NCBI GenBank assembly: GCA_944391255.1
Contig: CALXSW010000251.1
Location: 1-21,774, forward strand
Source: an uncultured Clostridia bacterium
GTDB taxonomy: Bacteria > Bacillota > Clostridia > UBA1381
Direction: 5' to 3'
Length of the DNA stretch: 21,774 bases
In this document: positions 1 through 7,549 of the stretch, in pieces
How positions within the stretch are numbered: position 1 is the first letter of the stretch
Layout: the number at the start of each line of letters is the position of its first letter
Program-made: the position numbers and the translations under genes
Notes under the pieces: generated by a model
What the model saw: the letters and a program-made list of their open reading frames with translations, nothing else
What the model was told of the DNA's origin: nothing
Databases searched by the model: none

Positions 1-10
1 CTGTATACAG
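1..10. repeat. 10-bp palindrome at window edge
   Basis: CTGTATACAG is a perfect palindrome at the very start of the window. It may be half of a larger structure cut by the edge. No function can be assigned. Confidence 0.3.
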
Positions 11-38
11 CATAAAAAAGTGGGATATCTCGAATAAA

Positions 39-74
39 ATATACTAACGCATATACTAATACATATACTAATAA
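39..74. repeat. Three-copy 12-bp tandem repeat
   Basis: Three consecutive 12-bp units begin at 39, 51 and 63: ATATACTAACGC, ATATACTAATAC and ATATACTAATAA. The first nine bases are the same in all three. The array lies downstream of the tRNA-Trp terminator. No gene was found in bases 1-131. It could be a slippage-prone minisatellite or a protein-binding array; nothing in the sequence decides which. Confidence 0.7.
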
Positions 75-131
75 GGCAAAAAAATACGCTTTATTTCATA
101 AAAAAATGAATTGATCAAACAATCGTCGGAT

Positions 132-171
132 ATAAAAAAATGGCTTAAAACCTTAGGTTTTAAGCCATTTT
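132..171 (-). terminator. Intrinsic terminator of tRNA-Trp
   Basis: Bases 137-152 and 156-171 form a perfect 16-bp inverted repeat around a 3-base loop. Read on the minus strand, the hairpin lies just past the tRNA 3' end and is followed by a run of T (TTTTTTT). This is a textbook factor-independent terminator for the tRNA transcript. Confidence 0.88.
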
Positions 172-174
172 CCT

Positions 175-250
175 TGGCAGGGGTACAAGGACTCGAACCG
201 TGGGCACTCGGTTTTGGAGACCGATGCTCTACCAACTGAGCTACACCCCT
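175..250 (-). tRNA. tRNA-Trp (anticodon CCA)
   Basis: The minus strand folds as a complete tRNA. It has a 7-bp acceptor stem (AGGGGTG paired with TACCCCT, with one G-T pair), the D-loop sequence TAGCTCAGTTGGTAGAGCA, an anticodon stem TCGGT/ACCGA around loop CTCCAAA, and a T-arm with GGTTCGAGTCC. The loop gives anticodon CCA, which reads UGG (Trp). The discriminator base is G and the 3' CCA is encoded in the DNA. The gene stands alone with its own promoter and terminator. Confidence 0.97.
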
Positions 251-268
251 AAGAAAACTTACTTGATT

Positions 269-297
269 ATTATACCTTAAAATATCAAAATTGTCAA
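269..297 (-). promoter_or_regulatory. Perfect-consensus sigma-A promoter for tRNA-Trp
   Basis: On the minus strand there is TTGACA (292-297), a 17-base spacer, and TATAAT (269-274). Both hexamers match the vegetative consensus exactly. Transcription should start near base 262, leaving a leader of about a dozen bases before the tRNA at 250. Such strength fits a stable RNA gene. Confidence 0.92.
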
Positions 298-347
298 GAG
301 TTTTTTCGAAAAAAAACAAAAAAAGTTTTAAATAGCGCTTAAAAGGG

Positions 348-387
348 TTGAAAAATACTTGAAAAAATGATAAAATAAAAATAGTAT
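348..387 (+). promoter_or_regulatory. Candidate overlapping promoters for aroC
   Basis: Two vegetative-type promoters can be drawn 11 bases apart. The first is TTGAAA (348-353), 17-base spacer, TAAAAT (371-376). The second is TTGAAA (359-364), 17-base spacer, TAGTAT (382-387). The region is very A/T-rich, so chance matches are easy, but the position about 65-80 bases before aroC is right. Confidence 0.5.
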
Positions 388-450
388 GGGTAAAAATACG
401 ACAGTATATTTATTTTTATTTAAAGTAAGTGATTTGAAAGGATTTTTGAT

Positions 451-1596
451 ATGTTAAGATATTTTACAGCCGGTGAGACTCATGGTAAATGTCTGACCGC
501 TATTATAGAAGGTGTTCCGGCAGGATTTAAGATAAGTGTCGATAAGATAAACCACTACCTCGCCGAAAGACAGAAGGGACATGGACGAGGCGGAAGAATG
601 CTTATAGAAAAGGATACAGCTGAAATATTGTCAGGCGTTCGCGGCGGCATTTCGCTTGGCAGTCCTATCGCTATAAGAATAGAAAACCGTGACTGGAAAA
701 ACTGGTCGGAGATCATGGGGACGGAGGAGTCTAACGGGGAAAAAGCTGTTGAATTTCCGCGTCCGGGACATGCTGATCTTTCGGGCGGTATGAAATATGA
801 TCATCATGATTTGAGAAATGTGCTTGAGCGCGCGTCTGCGCGTGAAACGGCCGCGAGAGTCGCTGTCGGAGCGCTCGCGCGTCAGATAGTCGAGCCTTTT
901 GGCGTTAATTTTGACAGCCATGTCGTATCGATCGGAACAGTTTCAGATACGGCAGATGTGAACGCGCCTGATTTTTTTGAAAATGTTCATAACTCGCCTG
1001 TTCGATTCGGAGATGAGGAAGCGGCGAAAAAGGCGATGGAATATATAGATGATATAAAGGCAAAGGGTGAAAGCTGCGGAGGCATAGTTGAGGTCATAAT
1101 AAAGGGAGTTCCGGCGGGACTCGGAAGCTATGTCCACTATGACAGAAAGCTTGACGCGCGTCTGGCATTTTCAGCTATGAGCGTTCAGGCTATAAAGGGC
1201 GTTGAGATCGGTCTCGGTTTTGACACGGCAAGAACCCACGGTTCAGCTGTGCATGACGAGATAGTATATGAGGACGGATTTTCAAGAGTTACAAATAATG
1301 CCGGAGGAATAGAGGGCGGTATGTCAAATGGCGAGCCTATCGTTTTGCGCGCCGCTATGAAACCTATACCGACATTGTATAACCCATTGCGCACGGTCAG
1401 CATAAAGGATAAGTCAGAACATAAAGCATCAGTTGAGCGCTCGGACGCATGCGCTGTGCCGGCGTGCGCTATTGTTGTGGAATCGGTTGCGGCATTTGAG
1501 ATCGCAAACGCGTTTCTTGAAAAATTTGGCGGCGATTGTATGGCAGATATACGCGCGTCATATGAAGCTTACAAGGAGCGTATAAAAAATTACTGA
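451..1596 (+). CDS. aroC: Chorismate synthase
   Basis: This enzyme makes chorismate from 5-enolpyruvylshikimate-3-phosphate, the last step of the shikimate pathway, in the cytoplasm with reduced FMN as cofactor. The 381-residue protein is of normal family length. Family signatures are present: GETHGK at residues 8-13, the basic RQKGHGRGGRM at 40-50, RPGHADLSGGMKYDHHD from 104, and ERASARETAARVA from 126. These hold the conserved His residues (H11, H107) and the Arg-rich substrate/FMN site. A C-terminal SDACAVPA segment is also typical. The ATG at 451 follows AAAGGA (437-442) at eight bases. No other aro gene is adjacent, and no clear terminator follows. It may be transcribed alone or read on into the sigma factor gene. 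Confidence 0.97.
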   Translation: MLRYFTAGETHGKCLTAIIEGVPAGFKISVDKINHYLAERQKGHGRGGRMLIEKDTAEILSGVRGGISLGSPIAIRIENRDWKNWSEIMGTEESNGEKAVEFPRPGHADLSGGMKYDHHDLRNVLERASARETAARVAVGALARQIVEPFGVNFDSHVVSIGTVSDTADVNAPDFFENVHNSPVRFGDEEAAKKAMEYIDDIKAKGESCGGIVEVIIKGVPAGLGSYVHYDRKLDARLAFSAMSVQAIKGVEIGLGFDTARTHGSAVHDEIVYEDGFSRVTNNAGGIEGGMSNGEPIVLRAAMKPIPTLYNPLRTVSIKDKSEHKASVERSDACAVPACAIVVESVAAFEIANAFLEKFGGDCMADIRASYEAYKERIKNY

Positions 1597-1677
1597 TATC
1601 TTTTGAGGATAGTACATGAGTTTTTAAAAGTAGTATCCGTCAAGCTTTGATTTGGGCTTACATAATGCTTGCTGTGG

Positions 1678-1687
1678 AAGGTGGTGA
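1678..1687 (+). promoter_or_regulatory. Shine-Dalgarno deciding a TTG start
   Basis: AAGGTGGTGA ends five bases before TTG 1693, a normal distance. It ends only one base before an out-of-frame ATG at 1689. The spacing therefore supports TTG as the start of the sigma factor. The layout GGTGA-ATGATTG is repeated at the 414-residue gene ending at 17901. Confidence 0.6.
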
Positions 1688-1692
1688 GATGA

Positions 1693-2259
1693 TTGAGCGA
1701 TCAGGACTTGATCAAGCGATGCAAAAAGGGCGATCGAGAGGCTTTTAACATACTTGTGCAGACGTATCAAAAGCAGGTATTCAATATTGCGTACAGTATG
1801 CTGTCTGACTATGAGGATGCCTCGGACGCCGCGCAGGAGATATTCGTAAAGGTTTATAAATCAATAGAGTCGTTCCGCGGTCAATCATCATTTACCACAT
1901 GGCTTTACAGAATAAGCGCCAATGTGTGCAATGATTTTCTGAGAAAGCGGCAGAGAAGAGCAGCTACTGTAAGCATAGATCAGGATGATGACGACGGATA
2001 TGTGGCTGAATTAGAATCAGAATCTCCGACTCCTGAGGAGCATTTGGAGATGACAGAGCAGCAGAAAGCGGTGCGCTCGGCGATAAACGAGCTAAGAAAC
2101 GAGTACAAGGAAATAATCATATACTCGGATATAAATGAGATGTCCTATGATGAGATATCGTATATATTAAAATGCCCTATAGGAACGGTGAAATCACGTT
2201 TAAACAGAGCGAGAAATGCGCTTAAGAAAAAATTGTTGGAAAAGAGGGAACTTTTTTAG
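1693..2259 (+). CDS. ECF-type RNA polymerase sigma factor (SigW/RpoE-like)
   Basis: An alternative sigma factor of the extracytoplasmic-function group, expected to direct RNA polymerase to envelope-stress-type promoters. The 188-residue size is typical. Region 2 spans about residues 20-90, with DAAQEIFVKVYKSI and FRGQSSFTTWLYRISANVCNDFLRKR giving the core-binding and -10 recognition helices. An acidic linker (DQDDDDGYVAELESES) leads to region 4 at about 125-180, with a helix-turn-helix in SYDEISYILKCPIGTVKSRL. The start is TTG at 1693, chosen from the Shine-Dalgarno spacing. A membrane anti-sigma gene lies 92 bases downstream, the usual arrangement. No confident promoter was found in 1597-1692, so autoregulation cannot be judged. 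Its target promoters are unknown. Confidence 0.93.
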   Translation: MSDQDLIKRCKKGDREAFNILVQTYQKQVFNIAYSMLSDYEDASDAAQEIFVKVYKSIESFRGQSSFTTWLYRISANVCNDFLRKRQRRAATVSIDQDDDDGYVAELESESPTPEEHLEMTEQQKAVRSAINELRNEYKEIIIYSDINEMSYDEISYILKCPIGTVKSRLNRARNALKKKLLEKRELF

Positions 2260-2304
2260 CTCTGCTGCGTCTAATTTTATGTAAAGGAATGCTATAGGAT
2301 CTAT

Positions 2305-2320
2305 CAGATGATATCATCTG
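2305..2320. promoter_or_regulatory. 16-bp perfect palindrome between sigma and anti-sigma genes
   Basis: CAGATGATATCATCTG is a perfect palindrome in the 92-base gap between the sigma factor and its anti-sigma gene. It could be an operator for a dimeric regulator or an mRNA hairpin that tunes anti-sigma translation. There is no T-run after it, so it is not a terminator. Confidence 0.45.
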
Positions 2321-2351
2321 TAAAATATACTAAGGGGGGAGGATAAGTATA

Positions 2352-3578
2352 ATGGATTGCAAAGCATTTTCCGCTATGTTGGATAATTATTCCGATCTTA
2401 CAAAAGAAGAAATAGCAATGCTTGAAGAACATTCAACGGTATGCGAAAGCTGCCGGAAAGAGCTTGAGTTCTTCAGATCTGTTATTGATATTACAGCCTC
2501 ACTTCCTCAAATTGAGCCGCCTGAGGATCTTCTTACAAGAATAAATGATGAGATAGACAGATCTAAGCCGGCAATATATCTGAATAAGGTATATTATAAT
2601 ATAAAAACTCACGTTAAGCAGTATTCTACTATAGCGGCTTGCTTGCTTGTTGGTCTTATTGTGGGACTTAACAACAGCAGTATAAAAGATATGCTGCACA
2701 ATGAACCGACGCATCATAAAAATGAAACGGCTGTGAGCGAAACGGAGAAAAAAGCTCCTGAGATACCGCAGCTCCCGGATAATGATGCGGAGAAACCTGT
2801 TGATATGCCGTCAGTTTTGCCTGGAATACCTGAACTTGGCAAGAATACGGATAAAGACGACAGCGCTGACAATGCAATATCTGTTCCGGGCATAAAAGCT
2901 CCGTCAAATGAAACAGCAAAAACGGATATTAATAAAAAAAGTTCTGATAAGACGGAAGCTGCGCCTACTCCGAAGCCTGTGTTAGGTAACAGGATTCCGG
3001 CGGCTGATCAAGGAAAAAAACCATCGGTAAAGGCTGAATTGCCGGTTGTACCGGAAGTGACAAAAACTCCTGCCAAATCAGAGGAAAAGGTCATAGAGCC
3101 TGTTCAGGAAAAGAAAGATGAAGCGGCGGTAACGGATCATCCGGAAGTGACAGCAGATAGTCAGGTATCTACAGTCGGTGAAACTGAAAAAGAGTCGTTT
3201 TCAGGTGTCGAAAAATATACATTAGAAGAATACAATTACTCTATGCCAAAAGACGAGTATGCTTACAGTGAGCCGGAACCCTCACCCACAGAAACTGTGG
3301 AAGTAGAGAATTACGAGATCGCGGAAGAAACATATGGTGTCGCTCTTAAAGATACAAAAGAAGGCATTTATGATAAGCTTATAATATTGCAGGGAGATAC
3401 AAGTACTGTATCAGAGGTCCTTGGAAATTATAATATTTCGTATGTTGGCCCGTATTATAGGACGTCACTGGTCGAGTTTCAGGAGTTTTTAAGTGGTCTT
3501 GACGGTGCCGGTATATATTATTCATATGTATGTATGCGCGGCGAGGAGGCTGCTGTATTATTTACAATAGGTCAATAA
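2352..3578 (+). CDS. Membrane anti-sigma factor with zinc-finger (ZAS-like) domain and long stalk
   Basis: Likely holds the upstream ECF sigma factor inactive at the membrane until an envelope signal releases it. The N-terminus (1-45) carries a zinc-binding anti-sigma motif: C3 and H27-x3-C31-x2-C34. One hydrophobic segment (about 91-107, IAACLLVGLIVGL) crosses the membrane. Then follow about 200 residues of low complexity rich in Pro, Glu, Lys and Thr, probably a disordered extracytoplasmic stalk. A C-terminal folded-looking part (about 325-408) contains YDKLIILQGD and VGPYYRTSLVEFQEFL; I do not recognise it, and it may be a sensor. At 408 residues it is about twice the size of many ZAS anti-sigmas. 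A strong GGGGGGAGG ribosome site (2333-2342) precedes ATG 2352. A terminator closes the unit at 3583-3621. Confidence 0.85.
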   Translation: MDCKAFSAMLDNYSDLTKEEIAMLEEHSTVCESCRKELEFFRSVIDITASLPQIEPPEDLLTRINDEIDRSKPAIYLNKVYYNIKTHVKQYSTIAACLLVGLIVGLNNSSIKDMLHNEPTHHKNETAVSETEKKAPEIPQLPDNDAEKPVDMPSVLPGIPELGKNTDKDDSADNAISVPGIKAPSNETAKTDINKKSSDKTEAAPTPKPVLGNRIPAADQGKKPSVKAELPVVPEVTKTPAKSEEKVIEPVQEKKDEAAVTDHPEVTADSQVSTVGETEKESFSGVEKYTLEEYNYSMPKDEYAYSEPEPSPTETVEVENYEIAEETYGVALKDTKEGIYDKLIILQGDTSTVSEVLGNYNISYVGPYYRTSLVEFQEFLSGLDGAGIYYSYVCMRGEEAAVLFTIGQ

Positions 3579-3582
3579 ATAG

Positions 3583-3621
3583 AAAAGCTGATATGGGTGT
3601 TATGCCTGTATCAGCTTTTTT
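3583..3621 (+). terminator. Terminator of the sigma/anti-sigma unit
   Basis: AAAAGCTGATA (3583-3593) pairs with TATCAGCTTTT (3609-3619), with a loop that can pair further inside. The right arm runs into TTTTTT. It lies five bases past the anti-sigma stop codon and separates this unit from the glycan operon. Confidence 0.85.
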
Positions 3622-3675
3622 GCGCAATAAATATGACACTAATATTACATTTCTATCACAAAAACCGGATATTAC

Positions 3676-3704
3676 TTGATTATTTAATTCAAATCGATTA
3701 TAAT
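3676..3704 (+). promoter_or_regulatory. Sigma-A promoter of the glycan operon
   Basis: TTGATT (3676-3681), a 17-base spacer, and a perfect TATAAT (3699-3704). The expected start is near 3711, about 47 bases before the TTG start codon at 3758. The short inverted repeat GGTA/TACC (3712-3722) lies over the expected transcription start and could be an operator, but it is very short. This vegetative promoter means the operon does not need the adjacent ECF sigma factor for basal expression. Confidence 0.8.
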
Positions 3705-3757
3705 GATAATAGGTACGTATACCCATAAGATAAAAAATAGATTAAGTAGGTGATTTT

Positions 3758-5995
3758 TTGAAACAAGGTCTAAATATTCTGCTGGCGTTAATGCAGCTGG
3801 ATATAGGCGGCGCTGAAACTCATGTTGTAGAGCTTGCTAAGGAGCTTAAGCGCAAGGGATTCAATCCGATAGTTACATCTAACGGTGGAGTATATGTTAA
3901 GGAGCTTGAAGAAGCGGGGATAAAGCATTACTGCGTTCCGCTCCAGAATAAAAAGCCTAACAACATGATCAGATCGATAAAACTTCTGAAAAAGATCATT
4001 ATAGAAGAAAATATAGATATCGTTCATTCACATGCGAGAATACCGTCGTTTATTCTCGGAAAGCTTCATAAGAAAATGAAGTTCCCGTTTGTAACGACTG
4101 CGCATTGGGTGTTTACGACAAAATTCGGACTCAAGTATATAACTGATTGGGGCGAGAAAACTGTCGCCGTATCTGACGATATAAAAGCATATCTGATGGA
4201 CAATTATCAGATACCGGAGGGAGATATAAATGTAACGATAAACGGTATCGATACGGACAAGTTTTCAGCCGATACAGACAAGACAAATATATATAATGAG
4301 CTTGGTCTTACTGATGACGATACTGTTATAGTGTATGTCAGCCGAATGGACGAGTCGCGGAGTCTTGTAGCAAAGCAGCTTATAAAGATAGTTCCGCAGA
4401 TAGATGAATTTACAGACAGCCTTAAAGTCGTTATAGTCGGCGATGGAGATGACTTTGCAAATGTAAAGAAGCTCTCTGATGAGATAAACGAGAAGCTTGG
4501 CAGAAAATGCGTTATTCTCACGGGTGCGAGGACTGATATCAATCAGCTTATAGCTCCGGCAGATCTGTTTGTAGGTGTAAGCCGCGCGGCGCTTGAGGCG
4601 ATGGCTGCGCAGAAGCCTGTTGTGATTGCCGGAAATGAGGGATATATCGGTTTGTTTGACGAGTCTAAGCTCGATGTCGGAATAGACACTAATTTCTGCT
4701 GCCGCGGATGTGTTGAGAGCAGCGAGGAACTTCTTCTCGCGGATATAAAGCAGTTTTTCACGATGAACGACAGCCGCAGGAAAGAGCTTGCGGATTTCGG
4801 AAGAGAGCTTATACTTCGTGATTATTCTGTATCGAGAATGACAGACGATACGATCAAGGTATACGAGTGGGCTTTGGCAAAGCAAGATGAAATATTGATC
4901 TCGGGTTATTATGGGTTTAAAAACAGCGGTGATGACGCGCTGCTTATGGCTATAATAAATGATCTCAAAAAACACAAGGAAAGCCCGAATATAGTGGTTT
5001 TGTCATCAAATCCTCAGGAAACGATGAAGCAGTATCGCGTAAAAGCGATAAACAGACTGAATCCTTTTATGATCAGAAAGCATATGAAAAAAGCGGGACT
5101 GCTTATTTCGGGAGGAGGCACGCTTATACAGGACGCTACCTCAACTCAGTCTTTGATATATTATCTTCAGGTCATAAAAACTGCTATAAAGCATAATGTC
5201 AAAGTCATGCTCTATTCTAACGGAATAGGTCCTTTGAACGGAAAAATGAATATAAAAAGGGCAAAGAAAGTTTTAAATAAGGTCGATCTCATAACTCTCA
5301 GGGATCCTGACGCATGGGATTCACTGCATGAAATAGGCGTGGACAAACCGCTTACGTTAGTGACAGCCGATCCGGTGTTTGCTCTTGATGTTGCTGATAA
5401 GGAAAGAGGATTTGAACTTCTGAAAGAAACAGGGGTTAAAGGCGACACCGATAGAATAATAGGCGTGTCAGTCAGAAAATCTCATGGAATGGTACAGGAG
5501 TGCGAGCAGAAGATAGCGCGCGTATGCGATTACGCTGTGCGAAAGTATGGATGCAAGATAGTGTTTGTGCCAATGCAGTCAAGCCGTGACGAGGGGATAT
5601 CGCGTTCTATCATGGCGAAAATGAAAAACAGATCTTCTATAATAGATAAGCGCCTTAACGTCAGAGATATGATATCTGTCGTTTCCTCTTTTGATCTGTG
5701 CATAGGAATGAGGCTTCATTCGTTGATATATGCCGCGAGCAATAATGTGCCTATAATAGGTCTTTCGTATGATCCTAAAATAAAGAGCTTCATGCAATAT
5801 TCGGGGCAGGAAATGTATATGGATATATCGGCTATCGATGAAGAGAAGCTTTGCAAATGGATAGATATGTGCTTTACAGAGAGAGATAAGATAAACGGTA
5901 AGCTTTCTCAGAGTTGTGAACGTCTTAGAAAAAAGGCTTCAATGAATGGTCAATATGCAGTTGAGCTGTATGAAAAAGGAAGTGTTGACGTTTGA
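3758..5995 (+). CDS. csaB: GT4 glycosyltransferase fused to CsaB-type polysaccharide pyruvyl transferase
   Basis: A 745-residue bifunctional protein. Residues 1-376 form a GT-B fold glycosyltransferase: GGAETHVVELAKEL at 17-30, VHSHARIPS near 90, INGID, and SRAALEAMAAQKPVV at 275-289. Residues 379-745 form a complete CsaB-type pyruvyl transferase: ISGYYGFKNSGDDALL from 381, SGGGTLIQDATST, SNGIGPL, TADPVFAL and GMRLHSL from 650. CsaB proteins transfer pyruvate from phosphoenolpyruvate to a sugar, forming the ketal that SLH domains bind. In the GT half the usual E-x7-E pair is reduced: E280 is present but V272 stands at the first Glu position. The TTG at 3758 follows TAGGTGA (3747-3753) and keeps the hydrophobic first strand of the GT fold. 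First gene of the operon; its stop overlaps the murJ start (TTGA). The symbol covers the C-terminal half only. Confidence 0.92.
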   Translation: MKQGLNILLALMQLDIGGAETHVVELAKELKRKGFNPIVTSNGGVYVKELEEAGIKHYCVPLQNKKPNNMIRSIKLLKKIIIEENIDIVHSHARIPSFILGKLHKKMKFPFVTTAHWVFTTKFGLKYITDWGEKTVAVSDDIKAYLMDNYQIPEGDINVTINGIDTDKFSADTDKTNIYNELGLTDDDTVIVYVSRMDESRSLVAKQLIKIVPQIDEFTDSLKVVIVGDGDDFANVKKLSDEINEKLGRKCVILTGARTDINQLIAPADLFVGVSRAALEAMAAQKPVVIAGNEGYIGLFDESKLDVGIDTNFCCRGCVESSEELLLADIKQFFTMNDSRRKELADFGRELILRDYSVSRMTDDTIKVYEWALAKQDEILISGYYGFKNSGDDALLMAIINDLKKHKESPNIVVLSSNPQETMKQYRVKAINRLNPFMIRKHMKKAGLLISGGGTLIQDATSTQSLIYYLQVIKTAIKHNVKVMLYSNGIGPLNGKMNIKRAKKVLNKVDLITLRDPDAWDSLHEIGVDKPLTLVTADPVFALDVADKERGFELLKETGVKGDTDRIIGVSVRKSHGMVQECEQKIARVCDYAVRKYGCKIVFVPMQSSRDEGISRSIMAKMKNRSSIIDKRLNVRDMISVVSSFDLCIGMRLHSLIYAASNNVPIIGLSYDPKIKSFMQYSGQEMYMDISAIDEEKLCKWIDMCFTERDKINGKLSQSCERLRKKASMNGQYAVELYEKGSVDV

Positions 5996-7548
5996 GTAAT
6001 AACGAATCAGGAAGACGAATGCTGCTGACAGCCGGATTTATGGCATTTGCCACATTTGCGGCTAAAGCTCTTGGCCTTGTAAGAGATTCATTGATAACGG
6101 CATATTTTGGCAGCGGCGTCACTACAGACGCTTATATGGCTGCTACAAAGATACCTACGACTTTATTTGATGTGGTTATAGGCGGTGTTATATCAGCGAC
6201 ATTCATTCCTATATTTAATGATATATTTACAAAGCAGGGGCGCAAAGAGGCAACGGGGTTCGCGAATAAGTTTATAACGCTTATTGTGACGGTAACGCTC
6301 ATAATAACGGTGTTCGGTATGCTGTTCTCCGAGCAGCTTGTGACGCTGCTCGCGCCTGAATGCGCGCCTGAAACACATGAGCTTGCGGTAAAGCTCACAA
6401 TAACGATGTTCCCGATGATAATATTTACCGGTCTGGCATTTTCGTTTGTCGGGATACTTCAGTCGTATGGAGAATATAACATACCTTCCATAATAAGTCT
6501 TGTTTCAAATCTGGCGATAATATTGTATTTCCCGCTTTTCGGGCATAAGTTCGGTGTTATGGGACTTGCGGTAACGATGATAATAGCGTGGTCGCTGCAG
6601 GTCATAATCCAGATACCGTCGCTTGTGAAATTCAGATTTAGACTAAGGCCTGATTTTCATTTTATTGATAAAAATATATGGAGCGCTATTTTCCTTGCGA
6701 TACCTATGCTTATAAGCACATGGGTGCAGCCTTTGTATACGCTTGTGAATGCGAGATTCGCCTCGCATATAACCGGCGCGTATACATTTCTTGAGCAGGC
6801 GAACAGACTGTATATTATAATAACAGGCGTATTTTCGTTTGTAGTTACAAATCTTATCTTCCCAAAGCTTGCAAAGGCTAATGCGGGAGATAACAGAGAA
6901 GAGGCAAATGCGCTTATAATGACATCGTTAAAAGCGGTCATAATCGTTATAGCTCCTCTTATGGCAGGGATAATGATCTTATCTCAGCCTATAGCTTCTA
7001 TAATATATGAGCACGGCAAGGTTTCAGACTCATCTATTATAGCAAACGCGTTGTCATGCTATTCTATAGGAATGGTATTTCTGGCAGTGAATGAGGTGCT
7101 TTCAAAGGCGTTTTTCTCTATGAAGCATTCGGTGACACCTATGATAACGGCTATAGTGAGCATGATATTCAATATTGTGCTTGTAAGCTCGATACACTCG
7201 TTTATAAAAGATGACGCTGTATCGCTTACAGGTGGATTGGCGGCAGCCGCAGCCGGAGGAAGTATTGTAAATGCGCTGCTCAACGCGGTCATGCTTTTTA
7301 GAAAATATCCGGGCATATTGAAAAAAAGTGATGTTGTAACGATCGCGAAGGTCGTTATGGCGGCGTGTATAATGGCTGTATGCGTATGGGGAATATATCA
7401 TCTGATCTCGCCGCATTTTAGCGGTCTTATCGGAAATATAGTTATCTGCGCAGTTTGCGGTGTAGCCGGTATTGCTGTATATGGAGTATGTATGATAATT
7501 TTCAAAGTGCGGGAGGTCACAAATCTCCTGCCGGGCAGATCAAAATAA
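5992..7548 (+). CDS. murJ: MurJ/MviN-family lipid-linked glycan flippase
   Basis: An integral membrane protein of the MOP superfamily. MurJ flips lipid II in peptidoglycan synthesis; relatives flip other undecaprenyl-linked glycans. The 518 residues contain about 14 hydrophobic segments. The N-terminus shows the family pattern: ALGLVRDSL with R31, then TTDAYMAATKIP with D46. The Arg residues E. coli MurJ carries near positions 18 and 52 appear as K25 and an uncharged-to-acidic stretch (TLFDVV), as far as eye alignment allows. The start is TTG at 5992, overlapping the previous stop by four bases, with AAAAGGAAG (5975-5983) upstream. Placement between CsaB and a ligase suggests it could serve the surface glycan rather than, or as well as, lipid II. 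Function as a true lipid II flippase cannot be decided here. Confidence 0.88.
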   Translation: MSNNESGRRMLLTAGFMAFATFAAKALGLVRDSLITAYFGSGVTTDAYMAATKIPTTLFDVVIGGVISATFIPIFNDIFTKQGRKEATGFANKFITLIVTVTLIITVFGMLFSEQLVTLLAPECAPETHELAVKLTITMFPMIIFTGLAFSFVGILQSYGEYNIPSIISLVSNLAIILYFPLFGHKFGVMGLAVTMIIAWSLQVIIQIPSLVKFRFRLRPDFHFIDKNIWSAIFLAIPMLISTWVQPLYTLVNARFASHITGAYTFLEQANRLYIIITGVFSFVVTNLIFPKLAKANAGDNREEANALIMTSLKAVIIVIAPLMAGIMILSQPIASIIYEHGKVSDSSIIANALSCYSIGMVFLAVNEVLSKAFFSMKHSVTPMITAIVSMIFNIVLVSSIHSFIKDDAVSLTGGLAAAAAGGSIVNALLNAVMLFRKYPGILKKSDVVTIAKVVMAACIMAVCVWGIYHLISPHFSGLIGNIVICAVCGVAGIAVYGVCMIIFKVREVTNLLPGRSK

Positions 7549-7549
7549 A

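Noticed and set aside
68..319. 83-codon minus-strand frame with a protein-like middle (VAQLVEHR...)
   Set aside because: It is translation of the tRNA-Trp gene and its promoter, a common false gene call.
1602..1637. Imperfect inverted repeat GGATAGTAC / GTAGTATCC after aroC
   Set aside because: It has one central mismatch, a long loop and no T-run, so it is not called as a terminator.
1689..1748. 19-codon frame from ATG 1689 overlapping the sigma factor start
   Set aside because: It is very short, its ATG is one base from the ribosome site, and the sigma factor frame from TTG 1693 is certain.
4265..4975. 236-codon minus-strand frame opposite the GT-CsaB fusion
   Set aside because: The plus-strand frame is a clear enzyme. 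The reverse frame has no ribosome site or family motif and follows from codon bias.
3758..5995. A frameshift or sequencing join creating the GT-CsaB fusion
   Set aside because: Both halves are complete, in one frame, with a short linker and no ribosome site or start codon of good quality at the junction.
7102..7416. 104-codon minus-strand frame opposite murJ
   Set aside because: A reverse-frame shadow with Tyr/Arg-rich composition typical of AUA-rich genes read backwards.
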